Assembly: GCA_007922225.1 (NCBI GenBank)
Contig: ML679954.1
Coordinates: 27,136,240-27,200,239 of the forward strand
DNA: 64,000 nt
DNA from: Emydura subglobosa
Lineage: Eukaryota; Chordata; Testudines; Chelidae
Direction of reading: 5' to 3'
Shown: positions 1 to 14,478 of the stretch, piece by piece
Position numbering within the stretch: the first letter of the stretch is position 1
Layout: every line of letters starts with the position of its first letter
Program-made: the position numbers and the translations under genes
The notes under the pieces: model-generated
Databases searched by the model: none
What the model was told of the DNA's origin: nothing
What the model saw: the letters and a program-made list of their open reading frames with translations, nothing else

Positions 1-1082
1 GTGCTTGTTAATGTAGTCCGAAGGGACTAGAGTTTATCTCAGCTACAGCTATGTTAATGCACATTAGGGAACTTTTAGTGCATGCCAGCAGGATCCACAT
101 GAGTCAGTTAGTGCATGACATACCAGTACAGATTAAAATTTACTCTCCACTGGTGCAAACTAATGCATTGCATAGATAAACCCAGTCAAAGCTGTTGTTT
201 TCAACCATCTCCAAGAAGCCCTGTGCTTATTCACTTGGCTGATTTCTTATAGGCATCATGGTAGAAGTGTACCTTGAAAATATGTGATGGAAGAAGGCAG
301 TGACCTTGCAGACTTGTTCAGGGAAGACTTTCCATGTATAAAGGAGTTGAAGAATGTGCAGAGATGTTTGTGGGAGAGACATCATTGATGGAGTAGTTGG
401 GAGGAAGGGACCAATGGGATAAAAGAACAGAACAGATATGTCAGGAGAGACAGTGTTGCGAAGATCCTTCAAGGTGAAGATGAGAAATTTTAATTTGATC
501 TTGTGGAAAAGCCATCCCAGAGGATGACTTGGTCAGAGGACAGGCACCTGCTGCATTGTGAGCAGAATGATGGAGTGTGACATTGACAAGGAGGCCTGAG
601 AGAAGGTTGCAGTAATCAGGTTCAAGTAGTAATGAGGGCCTGCAGAGAATTTTAGCATTACAGATGGAAATAATCAATTCTTAGAATTATTCTTATTAAA
701 AGAAGCTGGCAAGAGTCAGGGGGAGAGCAGGGTCAAAGATAACCCAGGTTATTTGCTTAAGTGACAGCATGCATGGTGTTGTTGTCAACAGTGACAGACA
801 ATGCAGGAGCTGATGAGGGTTTGGGCAGAAACACCAAATCTGGCCATGTTAAATTGAGTTGATGGCAAGACATCTAGGATTAGATGCCAGACAGACAGGA
901 TATAATGCAAGTAGACAGGTGAGAAGTGGAGAGGCAGATTTGTGAGCATAGAAATGATTGTTGATGCCCTGTGAAATGAGAAAGAGGGGGAAAGTCTTGT
1001 GCAACCAACATGGGGAGTGGAGGAAGGACCGCTGTAGACAATACTGTTACTCATGACTCATCACATCACATCCAAGTTTAGA
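1..1082. other. Unassigned intergenic sequence
   Basis: Purine-rich from about 250 to 1060 with many short agag and gatg words. It has the feel of an old dispersed repeat, but I can identify neither ends nor coding remnants. Confidence 0.3.
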
Positions 1083-1172
1083 TTGTGAACTATTTGGGAC
1101 AGGGACCATGACTATTTATTCTGTCAAGCAGCTGGCTCACTTTTGGGTACTGTAAAAATAATGATAAATAAT
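1083..1172 (+). repeat. CORE/MIR-like SINE 3' tail fragment
   Basis: The text gtgaactatttgggacaggg followed by a gctggctcac-type middle and a (taa)n-like end resembles the 3' tail of the SINE at 60572-60842 and the one near 28625. The tRNA-related head is missing. Confidence 0.4.
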
Positions 1173-4100
1173 AATGTCAGTAACAGCCTGTGTTGCAAAA
1201 AATCAAGTAGGAATCTGGACAATGTCAAATGCCCAAAAGTATTTCCTCTAACACACAAGCAGCTAGTCAATATTTTAATACCCACATTTCATAACCATAG
1301 GGCATTTCCGTATGACCTAATGTCTTTTTGGAAAGTGATACTTCATTATCTGAATTCTCATTTTCAATCTTTTAGGATTGGAAACATTAATTTTCTGGCA
1401 TGGTCATTTTGCAGCTCAGTGCAGTAGATCTAGTATCTTTGGAGTTTACCTGTAGACACTGGGGGCTTAAAAAAAGTCACACGTTTCTAAAAATATTAGC
1501 GTCACAAATTGTACATGGCAGCAATAATGAGATTTTTGCAAAAAGAACATTTGAGCTTAGGCAGCCAATGCAGACCAGCACCTTGACTGTATTTAGATCA
1601 TTTCACTTTGATTCTTTTTCACACTGTGCTACAAGTTAAGGCCAAGAGTCACTAGGGATTTTCAACTTTAACTCTGAATTTCCTTACTTTGCTCTTTTGG
1701 ATTTAAGACATCAATTTAAAACAGACTTTTTAAGACTGAATATTCTTTTCATTGTGGTTGCTGACATCTGAAAGTAGGTAGACAAACCTGAAGCATAAAG
1801 TTATGTTAACAGGCAGTTAGCAGCAGGTAAAGATCATAGTTTAGCTTATTCAATACTAAACTTACCCTGCCCATCTAGGAGAACCTTCTCACTTATGGTA
1901 GCAATTTAAAAATAAAAAGGCGGGCCTCTTCTCAGTCATTTGTTTTAACTCAGCATAAATGACCATTCTCCCTCAAGCAAATGGCTGGTAAGTGAAGTGG
2001 AGCACTTTAGGTGTTGAACTGTTACCATTAAACAAGAATTTTCTAGCTAGACTCAGTTATTATTTGAGGCATGTAAACTTTAGAAGAGAAAGACGGGATG
2101 CCATGAGCAGAGATTCCTTTTTCCACTAACGGATCCAACATCACAAGCTACCAACATAAACCTGTTTTGATATAAAAAGTTTTCAGCCATGTGCTATCAG
2201 TCCATGAAGTCTCTTTCCACAGTCCACTAATATGAGCTACTAAACTTGAAAAGAAGTTCTACAATAGAATGGTAAAGGAAATATCATAAGAGACACTTGT
2301 AATACTGACATTTATTTAAAAATCTATGCTGGGAAGGGATATCATTCCTCTTTCTTTAACTTGCTTTCTCAATGATCAGTCTAACTACAGTGAATGAGAT
2401 AAGTGACTGTCAAACAGGTAAGAAACCCTTTGTAAATGCCTTGCAATAGTTATTCAAGTTAGTACAAAGACCTTGTGATCCATCTAGGATTTACTAGCAG
2501 TTTGGAAATGAATATTGTCCATCTCCTGTCAGCTGTGTAAGGACACAGTAAAGAAGCCATCCATCCTCTTTTGCCAACCAATAGGTCTCTAGTTTCATGT
2601 TATAAATGAACAGCACAATAAATTAAATATTTGACAGGGAAGATGTATGGGTTAGCAGCATTGCGTGATCTATGTTTTAAAGGGGAAAACATTGAAACAA
2701 TACCAGTTATTTAGATATTGATTACTGGGAAAAAAGTATTCTTAAATAACAAGATATTGAATGTCTCCTTTTTCCTAGTCCTGGAAGTTATTTCAATTCA
2801 GAATCCAAAGAAATATTACGATTATAAAATTAAGTCACCAAATTTTATATTTTACACACATACAAGAACTCCAGTTGGTTCTTCCAATACTATCACAATC
2901 CTTTGTAATTAAAAGAAAAGAACATAGAGATAATGGACTTGAAAAGGATGTGTCTTGTTATATCTATGGAGACCAAGAGCCCGGTCCATCTGCCACTGAA
3001 TTCAATGGGAAGACAAAAATAAATTGTTTCACAAGCCCAATACAAATGCTAAAACTGGCCAAGGTAGCGATTTAAGTCACCATAAGCCTTTAAAAAGCTT
3101 TAAATATCAAGCTGTTTTAAAAGTTTAAATCTACTACTAATGTACTTTAGACACTCGTTTAGATAATGTTGAAAACCACTCATTTGTGATGGTCAGCTGT
3201 CCACTGTGCCAGCCTACACTGGTAGCTTTAGGTGTATTGTATTCGTTTAATGGGAGAAGTTTGAATATATATATATATATAAACCCAGATAAATATGTAT
3301 ATATTTTTATTCTTGTCGTTGTTAAATTAGTGATACTGACGAACACAAACTGATGTTCACTGGTCAACATTTTTAACTTGTGTGTCTAAAGCTAGGCATC
3401 TAAATTCATGCAGACTTCAACAACAGTTGTGAGTGTTCATTGTTAAACAAGTGTTCTACAAATAAGATGTGTCAATACTTATGTAAATCATTTGTTAATA
3501 GAGAAGGCGTTAGTAGATGATCCCCAGGAACATGGCGTAGTTCTTGGATTTTTGATGACCAACAAAATTCAGGCACCGCAGATGGCTTTCTTTACCACTC
3601 ATTACATGAAATGCGGAACACTCAGCACTTCTGAAAATTCATGCTATTTGAGTGCTGAAGTGTGTGTGTCTCTCTTATATTAGTTGCCTATTGAAAATTC
3701 TGGCCACTGTGCACCTATTTCAAGTCCAAATTAACCCATCACTTTTCCCACAAAAGATAACTATTACCAATATACAGTACTGGATGTTTATTGTAAATAA
3801 AATCTTTATTATGAAACATTTCATAGTTCCCATATGGTAGGAAGCCTTTTCTTGCCATATGAACTTTCACAAAGCAGTGCTGAACAAAATAACTGCAATT
3901 TTCCTTTAAGCACATGTTAACAGTGATGGAACTGACAGATGGGGAGTGCATGATCAGCCCACTCAACTTTCTATTTACCTGCCAAAAGGAGGCTACAGAA
4001 TCAAAGCCTACCCTTATTTTCATTTATTTTTGGGGGGGAAGAAAGTAGCAAAAAGTTAAAAATCCTAAATGCAATAGAAGATGCAGTTGCAAACAAAACT

Positions 4101-4560
4101 TGATATGATGGAAGCCTGCTGTTTGTTTAAAAGATAGAATTTGTTTCATACATTATTTAAATAATGAAGTTTGGGAGAAGCATTTCTTGTGATTTAAAGT
4201 TTATTTAAATGTGTGTTATTTAACCCCCCCACCACCACCACCACAGTATTAAATCACTAATCTGTGGGAAGTAAGTAATTTTGTAATACTTCCCACACAG
4301 ATAAGAAGAGGAATTTAGTCCCACTACCTCTATTGTAAGTGATGAGCTCCAAGGATCCTCCTCCCACACCTTTATCCACCAAGTCCTTATCCTAAAGGAA
4401 ATCATAGAAGGTCACATTACTCTAGAATATCTAAAAACGGTTGGTTTGATAAAAAGTTAACTGCATGGTAGCAAAATTACAAGGCACAAACATGTCTGCC
4501 TGAGACACACTCTCCACCAGTTATACCAGGTAACGAAACCTATTCCACTCTTTATTGACA
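1173..4560. other. Intergenic sequence, no gene
   Basis: Nothing with coding character. It includes a short (ta)n run near 3268-3281, a C/CCA run at 4224-4246 and a hairpin-forming pair at 4262-4301. Confidence 0.4.
4262..4301. repeat. Short hairpin-forming inverted repeat
   Basis: ctgtgggaagta pairs with tacttcccacacag with one unpaired base, leaving a loop of about 14 nt. Confidence 0.5.
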
Positions 4561-4564
4561 GCCT

Positions 4565-4800
4565 GCAAGGAGAGAATAAAACACAGATCCCGGCTCCTCC
4601 TGAAATTAAACAATGTCAGGGAGCAGGAGAGAAATCAAACAAAAACTGAATTTAGAAAAGGAAGAAAGAGAGCCTTGAACTCTGGTTTCCCATATACCAG
4701 GTGAGTGCCCTAGCCACCAGGATATAGGGTATTCTGGGGTTGGTGGGTCAGTGGCTAGCTTGAACTGGCTGACTCTCTCTCTCTCTCTCATATCCTGGAT
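4565..4800 (-). repeat. tRNA-derived SINE, minus orientation
   Basis: On the minus strand a tRNA-like head is readable: ctggtggctagggcactcac resembles an A-box region, and agagttcaag about 40 nt later resembles a B box (GGTTCRA). A short (tc)n run at 4774-4789 sits at the right edge. This layout matches tRNA-headed SINEs of turtles; the exact family is not determined. Confidence 0.5.
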
Positions 4801-7139
4801 CACAAAAATTTCAGTTTCAACAAATCAGCATTTTCTGATGCAAACCCAGTTTATTCTGAAAATTCCCTAGCAGCTCTAATTGCAACCCCTAGCATTCTTG
4901 AGGTATTGCGTATCTACACACAAAGCTGGTACCTACACCACAGGAGGGGTTGCCCTGACCCTCGATCAGATTATTCTGGGGTAGGCCAGGATGACCTGAC
5001 CACAACAAGAATGAAAGGGAGGAAAGGGAGAAAAAGGAAGCCATAGAACATAAAAGTTCTTAAAACAAAGCTATATCAGTATTTATGTTACTAGAGTTTT
5101 ATACCCACTTTACTTTCAGATCCAAAGCTAATCATTTCAAATGGCCGTTGAGAAGCATGGAGCATGCAGACTTCTTTTCCCTTTCAAGAAATCAAAGTTA
5201 AAGTCTTCAAAGGCAGGCAGGAGCAGCCTGTGGCCAAACATTTCCTGATTTAGAACCTCTCTCTCCAAGGACACATCCCATTCTCCAGTACTCTTTTCCA
5301 TCCTGCTCCTGGGCTCTCCTCTGGCTTTCCTAGGTTACTTGTCAGTCTCCACACTCCTAGCTTTCACCAGGCCCTCCTTCAGGAAACATACCCTTCCTGG
5401 AGTTGACTGTCAGGCCCAAAGGGGGCAGGGGCATGGACTTGGCCTGATTTATATAGACTCCAGACCACGCCCACTGTGGTTAACTGGAACCAGCTGGACC
5501 AAACCCATTCTAATTTCCTGGAGGTAGTCTACTGCCTACATCTACTTCACAGAGGAGTGTGTGAAGGGGGAGGGGTGGCTTTTCCCCACACACACTGATC
5601 AAGACTCACCATAGTGTCATCGCTAATGTGTTACTCTGCATAATGCAGGACTAGTAAGAGAGTATTATTCGGGATCCACTGAAGCCAAGGCCTAATGTAG
5701 CAACAGTGCAATGAATCCTTCCAGTGCAAACCCACAGTTGCCCTGCCCATCCTTCAATGATAGATTTGACACTGCTCTGTCACCTGTGAAACTGGCTACA
5801 TCAGGCTGTGGGTAGATGAGCCTTGGTCTTAATTCTACCTGGCCCCTAAGCCCTTCCATCCAGAGTGAGCCAGAGAAAAAGTGGGGGGGGGAAACTTAGC
5901 TCTGCCCAATCATCCTATCAGGGCTGCCTCTGCAATCCACTCCCCAATTTCCAGAACAGCAAAGAATACAGAAATAGCATGAACCCAGCAACTAGCTTTA
6001 TCCATCACTAATATGTGTCCAGGGTACATGGGTGAAATCCAGTACCTAACCCCCAATCTTCCCACCTCACACAAGAGTCCCACTGAATCCCGAGAGAGAA
6101 ATTACTAGCCTGAGTAAGCAGTTTCAGGGTCAAACCCTAATTTTTTTAGTGCTTTATGTATTCACTAAAACTGTTCTTCAGTTTTCAGGGCTTGCGCTGC
6201 CTTACGTGGACTCAGATAGCACAAATATAGGACTGAGATTTTTTTTAATAACTCTTGTTCTAGGTGGTTAGGTTTGAAACAAATCGGATGATATCAAACA
6301 TTGCAGAAATTTAAAGTTGTTTTTGGCAACTTTAATTTTTAAACAATATCTGGCTCCATTCCTGGATAAACTCCTTCCTGTCATCTTCCAGGAATGTACT
6401 GCTCACAACTCATGCCTGCACAGACGTTTACAGCTGCATGAAGAATGCAGCCAGGGTTTTGTTCTGAATGCCATTTTAGGACTTAAACAGCTTGGTTAGC
6501 TTCTTCACTTGGAGCAGTCTCGGTTTCCTCACTGCTCTGCAATTTAGCAGCAAGGGTTTTGATTCACTCTGACAATCTCACATGTGAAGTCAGGACAGCT
6601 TGTTGATCAGAGTTTACATTTCTCAAGAATAGTTTATTGCAGCCATCCTTGTGGGCTCTTTTTTTCTCCGTCACCATTTCCTTCATTCTACTACAGAATG
6701 GCATCATTGTAACTTGCGCTGGTGTGACTGGGCCAGTGCTAGCCAACTGTGAATGTGCCTTGTGCTGGCCAGCTGCACAGGAGTGATTGCCACCCTAGTC
6801 ATGTCAGTAAAGCAGTGCTTAATAGGCTTGGCAATTCAGAACCCCAGCACCTCTGGACTTGCTGCATCAGTGAAGAAAGTAAAAATATTGCTTGAGCTCT
6901 GGTACCGCTTTCATTACAAATTAAGCACTGATGTGAAGGATCAGATCTTTAGAGCTCAGAGAGGAGTTTTAAGGATTTAATAAAGTAAACTCGCTAAGGA
7001 CACAGAGCTGTAGACTCAAAAGCCTGACTTAATAAACAAAACTCAGACCTCTTTTGAGAGGGAGGACTATTTATCTAACTGTTCACATAAAGCATTTTAA
7101 AGACCCAGACAGTGGGTTGGGCTATGAGGTTTCTAGACA
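4801..7139. other. Intergenic sequence, no gene
   Basis: Short open frames only, none with recognisable domains. No repeat family identified. Confidence 0.4.
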
Positions 7140-7330
7140 GTAACACAGGTGCACCAATGTTGCATGGCTGTAAAATCCTAGTGTAAACATACTGCACAAG
7201 TGTAAGAAATTATTTGAATGGGTACAACTTATCCCAGTTTGAAACCAGTGCAGGAATCTCTTTTCACCAGTGCACCACATCTACACTAGGGACTTGTACC
7301 AGTATAGCTACATCAGTGGCTAACATCCCA
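7140..7330. mobile_element. Small MITE-like inverted-repeat element
   Basis: The segment around 7170-7196 (containing cctagtgtaaaca) is an imperfect inverted copy of 7267-7300 (containing tctacactaggg). This fold-back layout with a ctacactagg-type arm recurs elsewhere in the window. No coding capacity; the mobilising family is not determined. Confidence 0.4.
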
Positions 7331-10300
7331 GAGAAGACAAGCCCAGAATAATAACTATGCTGATAAACTAGAATACAAAAACAAAATATATTTAAATCTG
7401 TTACTTTGTTTGCGAATATAATTACTACAAAGCTGTATTACAAAAACAGCATGGTATGCACATTATTACCACACAGCCACTGTTGATTGATATTCAGTAA
7501 TAACAATAGTTCAGTTACAATTTGCTTGTTCATTTTGAATAAAAGCATTAATTCCTGCCTTTCCTTTCAGATACTTTGATATGTAAAGGGATGAAATGTA
7601 TTCAGAATGAACTAATACATTTTAAATCCTGATTCTACTCTAAACAAGTGACTACAAAGCTAGAGTTTCATGTTCATTGTCCCTCAATTATTTCTATATA
7701 AAATTTACTCAATTTAAAACATCTTTTTTTAAACCTACCATGCCTGAAAACTCAGTCTGAGCTATGACAGTCAAGCTGGGTTTCTATCCTTCTTGTAGAT
7801 CATTGCTAGTCATAAAGGTTCTGTAGATTGAACTATGCCTTCAATTACACCTGTGCATCCCTAGTATCTTCTTTGGGTTTGAAGAGGTCAAGCTGATTAA
7901 ACTGTGAGCTCTTTAGACAGGGACTGTTGAAGACCTTCCATCAAGCTAGCCTGGGGATTGTTAGCAGAAGAGCCTCAGTTTCACCAAGGAGGAGGTATTT
8001 ATTGGATCTTCATGGCCTAAATGATAGAACTTTACAGGTCATGCCACTATCTTGAATTTTATGGTCCACATGCAAAGTTAGCATTTGTATGAGCACAACC
8101 ATGAGCACAGCCTGAGACAGATCCCTCTGAAATCAGTGGAAATACATCCTTGACTTCAGTGGGAATTGGATTGCACCTCAACTGAATTGAGATGATTTAG
8201 CAGACATAGGAGTATTTCCACCTACTCTTAACAATACTACTGATGAAAAACAAGAGTACACATTCTCTCATTGCAGAGGGATTTCAGTTTAGCATAGTAT
8301 TAAAAATATATATATATTGTCTCTGGATCCTCTAGCAGGATATGAACCAACCAAAATGGGAGCATCATCTGAATTGTCACAACAGTAAACAAAGATGCTA
8401 TTCTAAAACTGAGTTTTGGAATGTTAATAAAAAGGGAAATTCCTGATTTAGAGGAAAAGTCCTGAAATAACTGACCTCAGGAAGTTGTAGCCAAAATTAT
8501 TTGGAAGAGAGAGCTCAGTAAATCTCAGAATTGTTTTAAAGTGAAAATTACTCTAAATTAGCTTCTATTCAAAATCAGTTTAAGGCAGGCTCGGGCCCTA
8601 TGCACACCATGACGCAGGGTCCCACTGGGACCCTACTTCCTACTTGGGAGGGCCACAGAGGCAGGGGCAATAGCATAGGTCCCCTTTGTCTCCCTCTGCA
8701 TTGGCAAGAGGGTCTCCTCATCTCTCAAGAGCAACAAGGAAGGGTTCCATTACTTATTCTACAAGCCAGGGTATGTCAGTCCTGGTATGCATATGGGTTG
8801 GCCCTGCCCACTTCCCCTCCAGTCACATACATACAATCCCAGAGCATTGGGTCTTGATTTTAACAACCCATTGAGATAAACAGAGCCGTTCAACCCCCCG
8901 AGAGCTACTATTTCATCCCTCTGCAGATTCAAGCAGGTGTCTCAGCACTGGTTACTAAGATTTTCATGATAAGCGTCAAGGCTAAAAACTTGCTTTTTTT
9001 TTTTTTTTTTTAAAAATGAAAGCTGAGAGTCTGATGTAATCGAAAGGACTCCAAGAGCTGGGGCTCTAGGGATCAGTCTGCAGAACCTAAGTCTTTATTC
9101 AGCCCTGCTTTTGTTTACTCACTGCCCGAGACTTTGTGTCTTGATCCTGAAAGCAGGATCATAAAAAAAATCCTTTATTTATTTAATAATATGGTAATTT
9201 CTTAATAGCTTGTTTAAGAATTCCACAGGATTGATGCTAATTTTAAGCTAAAGAGGTAGCATCTAGATTTGAATTCAGATTGATAATTAGGTTGCTTTCA
9301 TATCAGAATATTAATAGTTCTCTCAGTTTCTCTCTTTATATATTTGGGGCCAGATCTTGCAACCCTTATGCATATGTGACTCATGACTGCAAGCAGAAAG
9401 AGAGGGTCCTTACCCACGACTGTTGTTCTTTAAGAGATGCTTCTGGGCCTTCACTTATGGGATAGTCTCCTGGCAGTGGGACCCTTAAAGCCCACTCCAG
9501 ATACCACTAAGGGAATGGTGTGACTCTAGCTGCAAGGGATGAGGGAATGCTCAGGGCTGAAGGAGAAGGTCTTCAAAGGAGAGGCCAAGATTTTCTCTGG
9601 GGACCTGGTACCCAAACATGGGGGGGTAAATGGGATTTGAGGGGTTCTCTGTGGGAAATGCTAGCACAAAGAGGCTTGGCCCTGGCATTTCTATGCCAGC
9701 ACTGAAGACACTATCCTGCAGTTTCTGGCCCTGTGGTCTCCCACACCAAGCCAGGTACAGGTATTAATGTGCTGCTTCCCCTTCTTTTTAAAAAGATCCT
9801 CAACACCAGGTTGCTTGTGGTTTTTCTTTACCTCTGTGTTGAGGGAAAGGGGACAGGAGGAGCTTTTGGAGACCAGAAGAACCCAGCGTCTCTGCTGAGA
9901 CCTGAATTTGGAGCCAGTGACAGGGTAATCAAAGAAGACTCCTTACCAGGAGCTATAGAAGTGGATGTGGGGTTGCTGCCAAAGTACACAACACTAGAGA
10001 GTTACTTAAAGGCACATGAACTGGCGTACGTACCAAAACCTTAATAGGTGTCATTGACTACAATGCACAATGGCAGGCAGAAGCAATCCAGGTCTTAAAA
10101 CAAGGACACCCTGGGGGATATTACTGCCAAACCCAGAACTAGCATATGTTTCTTGGGTCTCAACAAGGAAGCAGGCCATTCCAAACAGGCTGTGGAACTC
10201 AGTGAATTGTCTGTACTGAGAAGGGCTTGCTGTCTGAGCTGCCATTCTCATCCAGTCCATGGTGTGAAAGTCCTGCATTGTGTGGAAGAGCATGAGTTGC

Positions 10301-13300
10301 GTAGAAAGAGTAGTCCATGAACGTACAGATTCAATTTTGGAAGCCGAACATGATGGGCACTTCTTGAAACTTTCTTAGGGTCAATGGCTGACATATTCCC
10401 AATGCCAAGGAAAAACTGTGAGGGTTCTGAGGGAATATGAGAAGAAATAAAATACTCGACCTAACTATACTACTAAGTATACTAACAAACACCCAATAAA
10501 GAAAGAACTGCATAAAAGTAGGAGAAAAAAACTAAACCCCAAACTAGGTGTAACCTAAGCCACAACTGGCTCTCTATGGTGAAGAAATGGAGGCAGCTGT
10601 GGAGGTGCATTCCAATACATAGACCCAGGCATCGGATGTAAGATGCAATGTAAAGGCACTCAAGCATCTGCCACCAGATATGGCTTTGAAAGAGGGTTTC
10701 ACCTGCCCACAACCATGAGACACAATCCCACAGTAGGAATGCAGAGAGGCTCTCAGAGAATTACTCTTGAGCAGCTGTTCAGGATCAGGTCCAATGTGGT
10801 GTTCTGTTATTTGATACATGATTTTATACATGTTGAGCAGATTATTTGTCAACTGTTTGGAACACAATGTTTTAGTAGAAATAGCAATCTGAAGTAAACG
10901 TACCTTGTTCTGTGACTAAGTTAAATTTAACCAAATAATGACTAAAGGTATTCAAAACACTATGCACTGAACATTTAGTTCTTCAGTGTGAAAGCACCAT
11001 AGTTTGAATTATGAAGAACTACAGTTGTGATTAATGACTGATATAAAAGATACATTATCTTTGGCAAACTGTTTGGGAAAATAACTTAGCTTTGCAGAAA
11101 ACTACTTTGGCAACAAGAGTGTCCTAACTTAGTTGATGCATGTACATTGCTTTGAAACTTTAAAATGCTAAATACAATAGCTGGTCAACTAATGCAATAA
11201 TGCAAAAATATTTCCATGAGTGTGAATGCTAATTTAAATGAATTTGTTTCAGTCATAGGAGCAGTAGAATGAGACAGTGCTCTTTATTGACTGCCTTTCT
11301 AAAGAATTGACTTGTGCTAATGTCATTTTCCCTCCTCTATGCATCAAGAACTAAATCCTGCAGTTCTTAGTCAAAGCTTACATTAATATCATTAGGCATT
11401 TTCACTGAGTAAGGACTACACAATTTGGCACCAGAAGAGGTGTATTTGCTGCAGTGTATTTATGCAAAAGAACATCTGACATATGTAGCTGTGTCTGGGC
11501 AAGTTTCAATTGAATTCATGCTTTAATAGGAGTTTCAGATATGGGCAGAATGATAGCCCCATTTTTGTTCTGCATCTTTTATGAACGTTATATAAATTGA
11601 AAACACTGTTTTGTGATATTCAGTACTTCACAAGATTGGGCACATAAGGTCTTAAACTCTCCCATGGCAAGACTAACTACTCAGACAGAATATTCAATGC
11701 TATTACTGCTCCCTGTTACAACTGGGTAAAATTTTTTGATAACATGAAAATATTTCCCAAAGTCATGATAGTTTTGCAAATTGTGTTGAACAACAAAAAT
11801 TCCAAAGATGAAATTTTTTGTTTTGAAATTTCTAAAATGAAATGTTTTAATTTTTTATTCAAAATGAAATTGTTGTTTAGAAACTTCCTTCAAATTTAAA
11901 AGAATCAAAAACTTTAAAAATTGCTCTAAATCAGTATGAAATGTTGATCCAACCCAAACAATTTTTTTTCTCTCTCTCTCTTACATTTTTGGAGCCACCA
12001 GTGCACTGAAATCTCTATTATTTTCCCAGTGGTACTCACAATCCTAACACATAATGCTTTTATTTATCTCAACATATATTAAGCATAGAGCACAAAGCTG
12101 TAAATACTTTTCTTCCATTACTGAATCTCTCATTCTGCTCCAGTTACTTAAGGAACAGTAAATCAGTTTGAACCCAAAGGAAGGTGAGTGTTAAGTTAGT
12201 GAAATCTGTAAAACAGAGAAGTAACTGCTTTTTTCTTATAAAATTACATGATACTCGAGAGTTCTTTATGAGGCTTATAGGTTTCCTATTAGGCTTTCCT
12301 CACAAACCAGGATTTTAATAGGTTGGACAGCTGAACCTAAATTACTCACATTTAATCTTTTCATCCTAAATAACATACATAGAAGATGTGGGCATGAAAA
12401 AAAGGCCAAACAATCAAAAGCTTTAAGACAGGTTTCTATGTAATGCCTCAACCACTCAGCAGCCCAAATTTAATTTAAAAAAAAAAAACCACACTAGACA
12501 TGCATTATGTGACAAAAAAGAAAAACTCATCCAGCTTTTAGCGTGCGAAATTAAAAAGGAGAAAGACCTGCAGACTGATATTTTCAATTAACGCCCTATG
12601 TGTTTCCACAACCCATGACCTGTCTAAAATTAATGAAACCTTTTCTGTATGCTGCACCAATTTATAGGAATCAATGCTGAGTATGAGGAAGGATAGACTG
12701 AACAGCTTCTTTCCTTTCACATTGGCACCTGCTATAAATATCACAAAGACAAAGTAAAAATTAACTAAACAAAACAATAATGAGGATGGAATCAAACATT
12801 TCTTTCCTGCCTACATAACGATAATCTAGGTCTCTATGAATTTACTGCTGTTTTTTGTAAAAACAGTTCTCTCCCTGAATTTGAGACTCCATACCAATGT
12901 GGTTGATTATTCTTTTCAGATGGTTTCCTTCCCTAAAGTCCTGAGACTTAATTCCTGTTACAGTCCTCTCACCAGCCTGAATAGTGCAGATCCTATTGAC
13001 CAATATTACTGCTCAATTCTGATTATAATTGCCCAGGCACCTGCATTGAGATTAAACCCCCCCTACTTCCACGTCTCATGCACAGCAATCAGAGGAGGTT
13101 ATTAAAATAGACTCTCCTTTGATAATCTCTATAGACTATTTAATCTTACATTCTGTGTTTTTATACCCAAACCTAGCTCCCTGTAGTTTTCTTAGACACA
13201 GGGGGGAAAACATTAATTGAATTGAGTGGGAGGTTGATTTGGTGGAGTACATTGGATCTGTGCAAAAGTATATCTCGTATATTGAAAAGCACTTATGCTG

Positions 13301-13938
13301 AACTCTAACAAAATAAGCCCATTTTTATACAGCTCACCTCAAGGGGAAGAATGGGAAATTGCTTTCTTTTTCCCCTACTAGTATTTCTATTATTGACCTT
13401 AAAAACAGGCCGCTGGGAGAAGACAACAATGCACCTGAAGTGTAGGGAAAGGAGCACATTTTGTTTTTTCATGCAAATTTTATTCCTAATATGGAACTGT
13501 GAAAAGCCCCCTAGTGGAATCAGTACAATTCTTTTATACAACAGGGGGGCCAGATTTAGAGATCCCACATAGTACAGTGAGGGATTGCATACCCTCTGTG
13601 GAACAGAGGGCTTAATGAGCTGTGCATATCAGGGCACAGAGGGAATGAGTAGGGAGAGACAAGGAAAGAGTGGAGATGCTGGATTCCCCCAGCATACATC
13701 CCCCTGCTGTCTCATTTGTTTTCCCCCACCCCGCACTGATCAATCAACAGATGCAAGGAAGGAGAAAGGTGGCAGTAGCAAGAGAATGGGTCTATTTAGG
13801 TGTCCATAACAAGGCCAGGGGACACTGCTAACATGGATAGCACCATACTAGGAGTGTGATATTCTGTCATCACAACCCCATGTACTTCTTCAATGGCAGA
13901 CTCTGCACAGAAAAGTGTGCTGTTTTGAATAAATTGAC
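7331..13938. other. Intergenic sequence, no gene
   Basis: Only short unsupported frames. It holds a poly(T) run near 8994-9011, an A+T low-complexity stretch at 11730-11960 with repeated aaatgaaat words, and GC-richer patches at 8590-8870 and 9500-9770 that I cannot assign. Confidence 0.4.
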
Positions 13939-14478
13939 TGTCTGCTCTTCTTGATAAATTTCACAGACTACTCCTTGCAGTTCAGTGGCAACAGAATCCT
14001 ATGTCATCCATTAGTTATGTTTCACATAGTGCCTGCATCTCTCATGAAGAAATTTACACAAGTCATGTCACCCTCTGCTCTTAGAAGTCAATGAACCAGT
14101 TGAAATACAGAATACATAAAGGCTACATCTATGCTTGGAGATAGGGGTGTGATTCCCAGGTATGTAGATGTACTCATGCTAGCTCTCCTCTAGCTAGTGT
14201 GCTAAAAATATCAATGTAGCCAGGGTAGCATGGGTGGTGGCTCAAGCTAGCCACCCAAGTATTTACCTGCCCAGCCTTCCCGGATACATACTGAGGCAGC
14301 TATCCCAAGCCAGCTCCCTATGCTACACTGATATTTTTAGCACAATAGATCGAGCAGAGCTGGCTTGGATATATCTACATGAGCTGGGAACACACCCCAC
14401 CTCCAGCTGTAGAGGTAGCCTTGGTAAGAATGCCCACTGCAAGGAGTAGTCTGTGAAATTTATCAAGAAGAGAAGACA
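13939..14478. repeat. Near-perfect 42-bp inverted repeat flanking a MITE
   Basis: The arm 13939-13980 and the arm 14437-14478 are reverse complements at 41 of 42 positions, with 456 bp between them. The similarity stops abruptly on both sides of each arm. The spacer holds the MITE at 14119-14422. Confidence 0.85.
14119..14422. mobile_element. Palindromic MITE
   Basis: The ends aaggctac (14119-14126) and gtagcctt (14415-14422) are perfect inverted repeats. Inside, gtgctaaaaatatcaatgtag pairs with ctacactgatatttttagcac at all but one position, and further outer segments pair imperfectly, so most of the 304 bp folds back. There is no coding capacity. No clear target-site duplication is visible, so the superfamily is left open. 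Confidence 0.65.

Noticed and set aside
9733..10044. 103-codon plus-strand open frame with a plausible-looking peptide
   Set aside because: No domain recognised, no upstream exon or promoter signal, and the surrounding GC-richer patch makes long chance frames likely.
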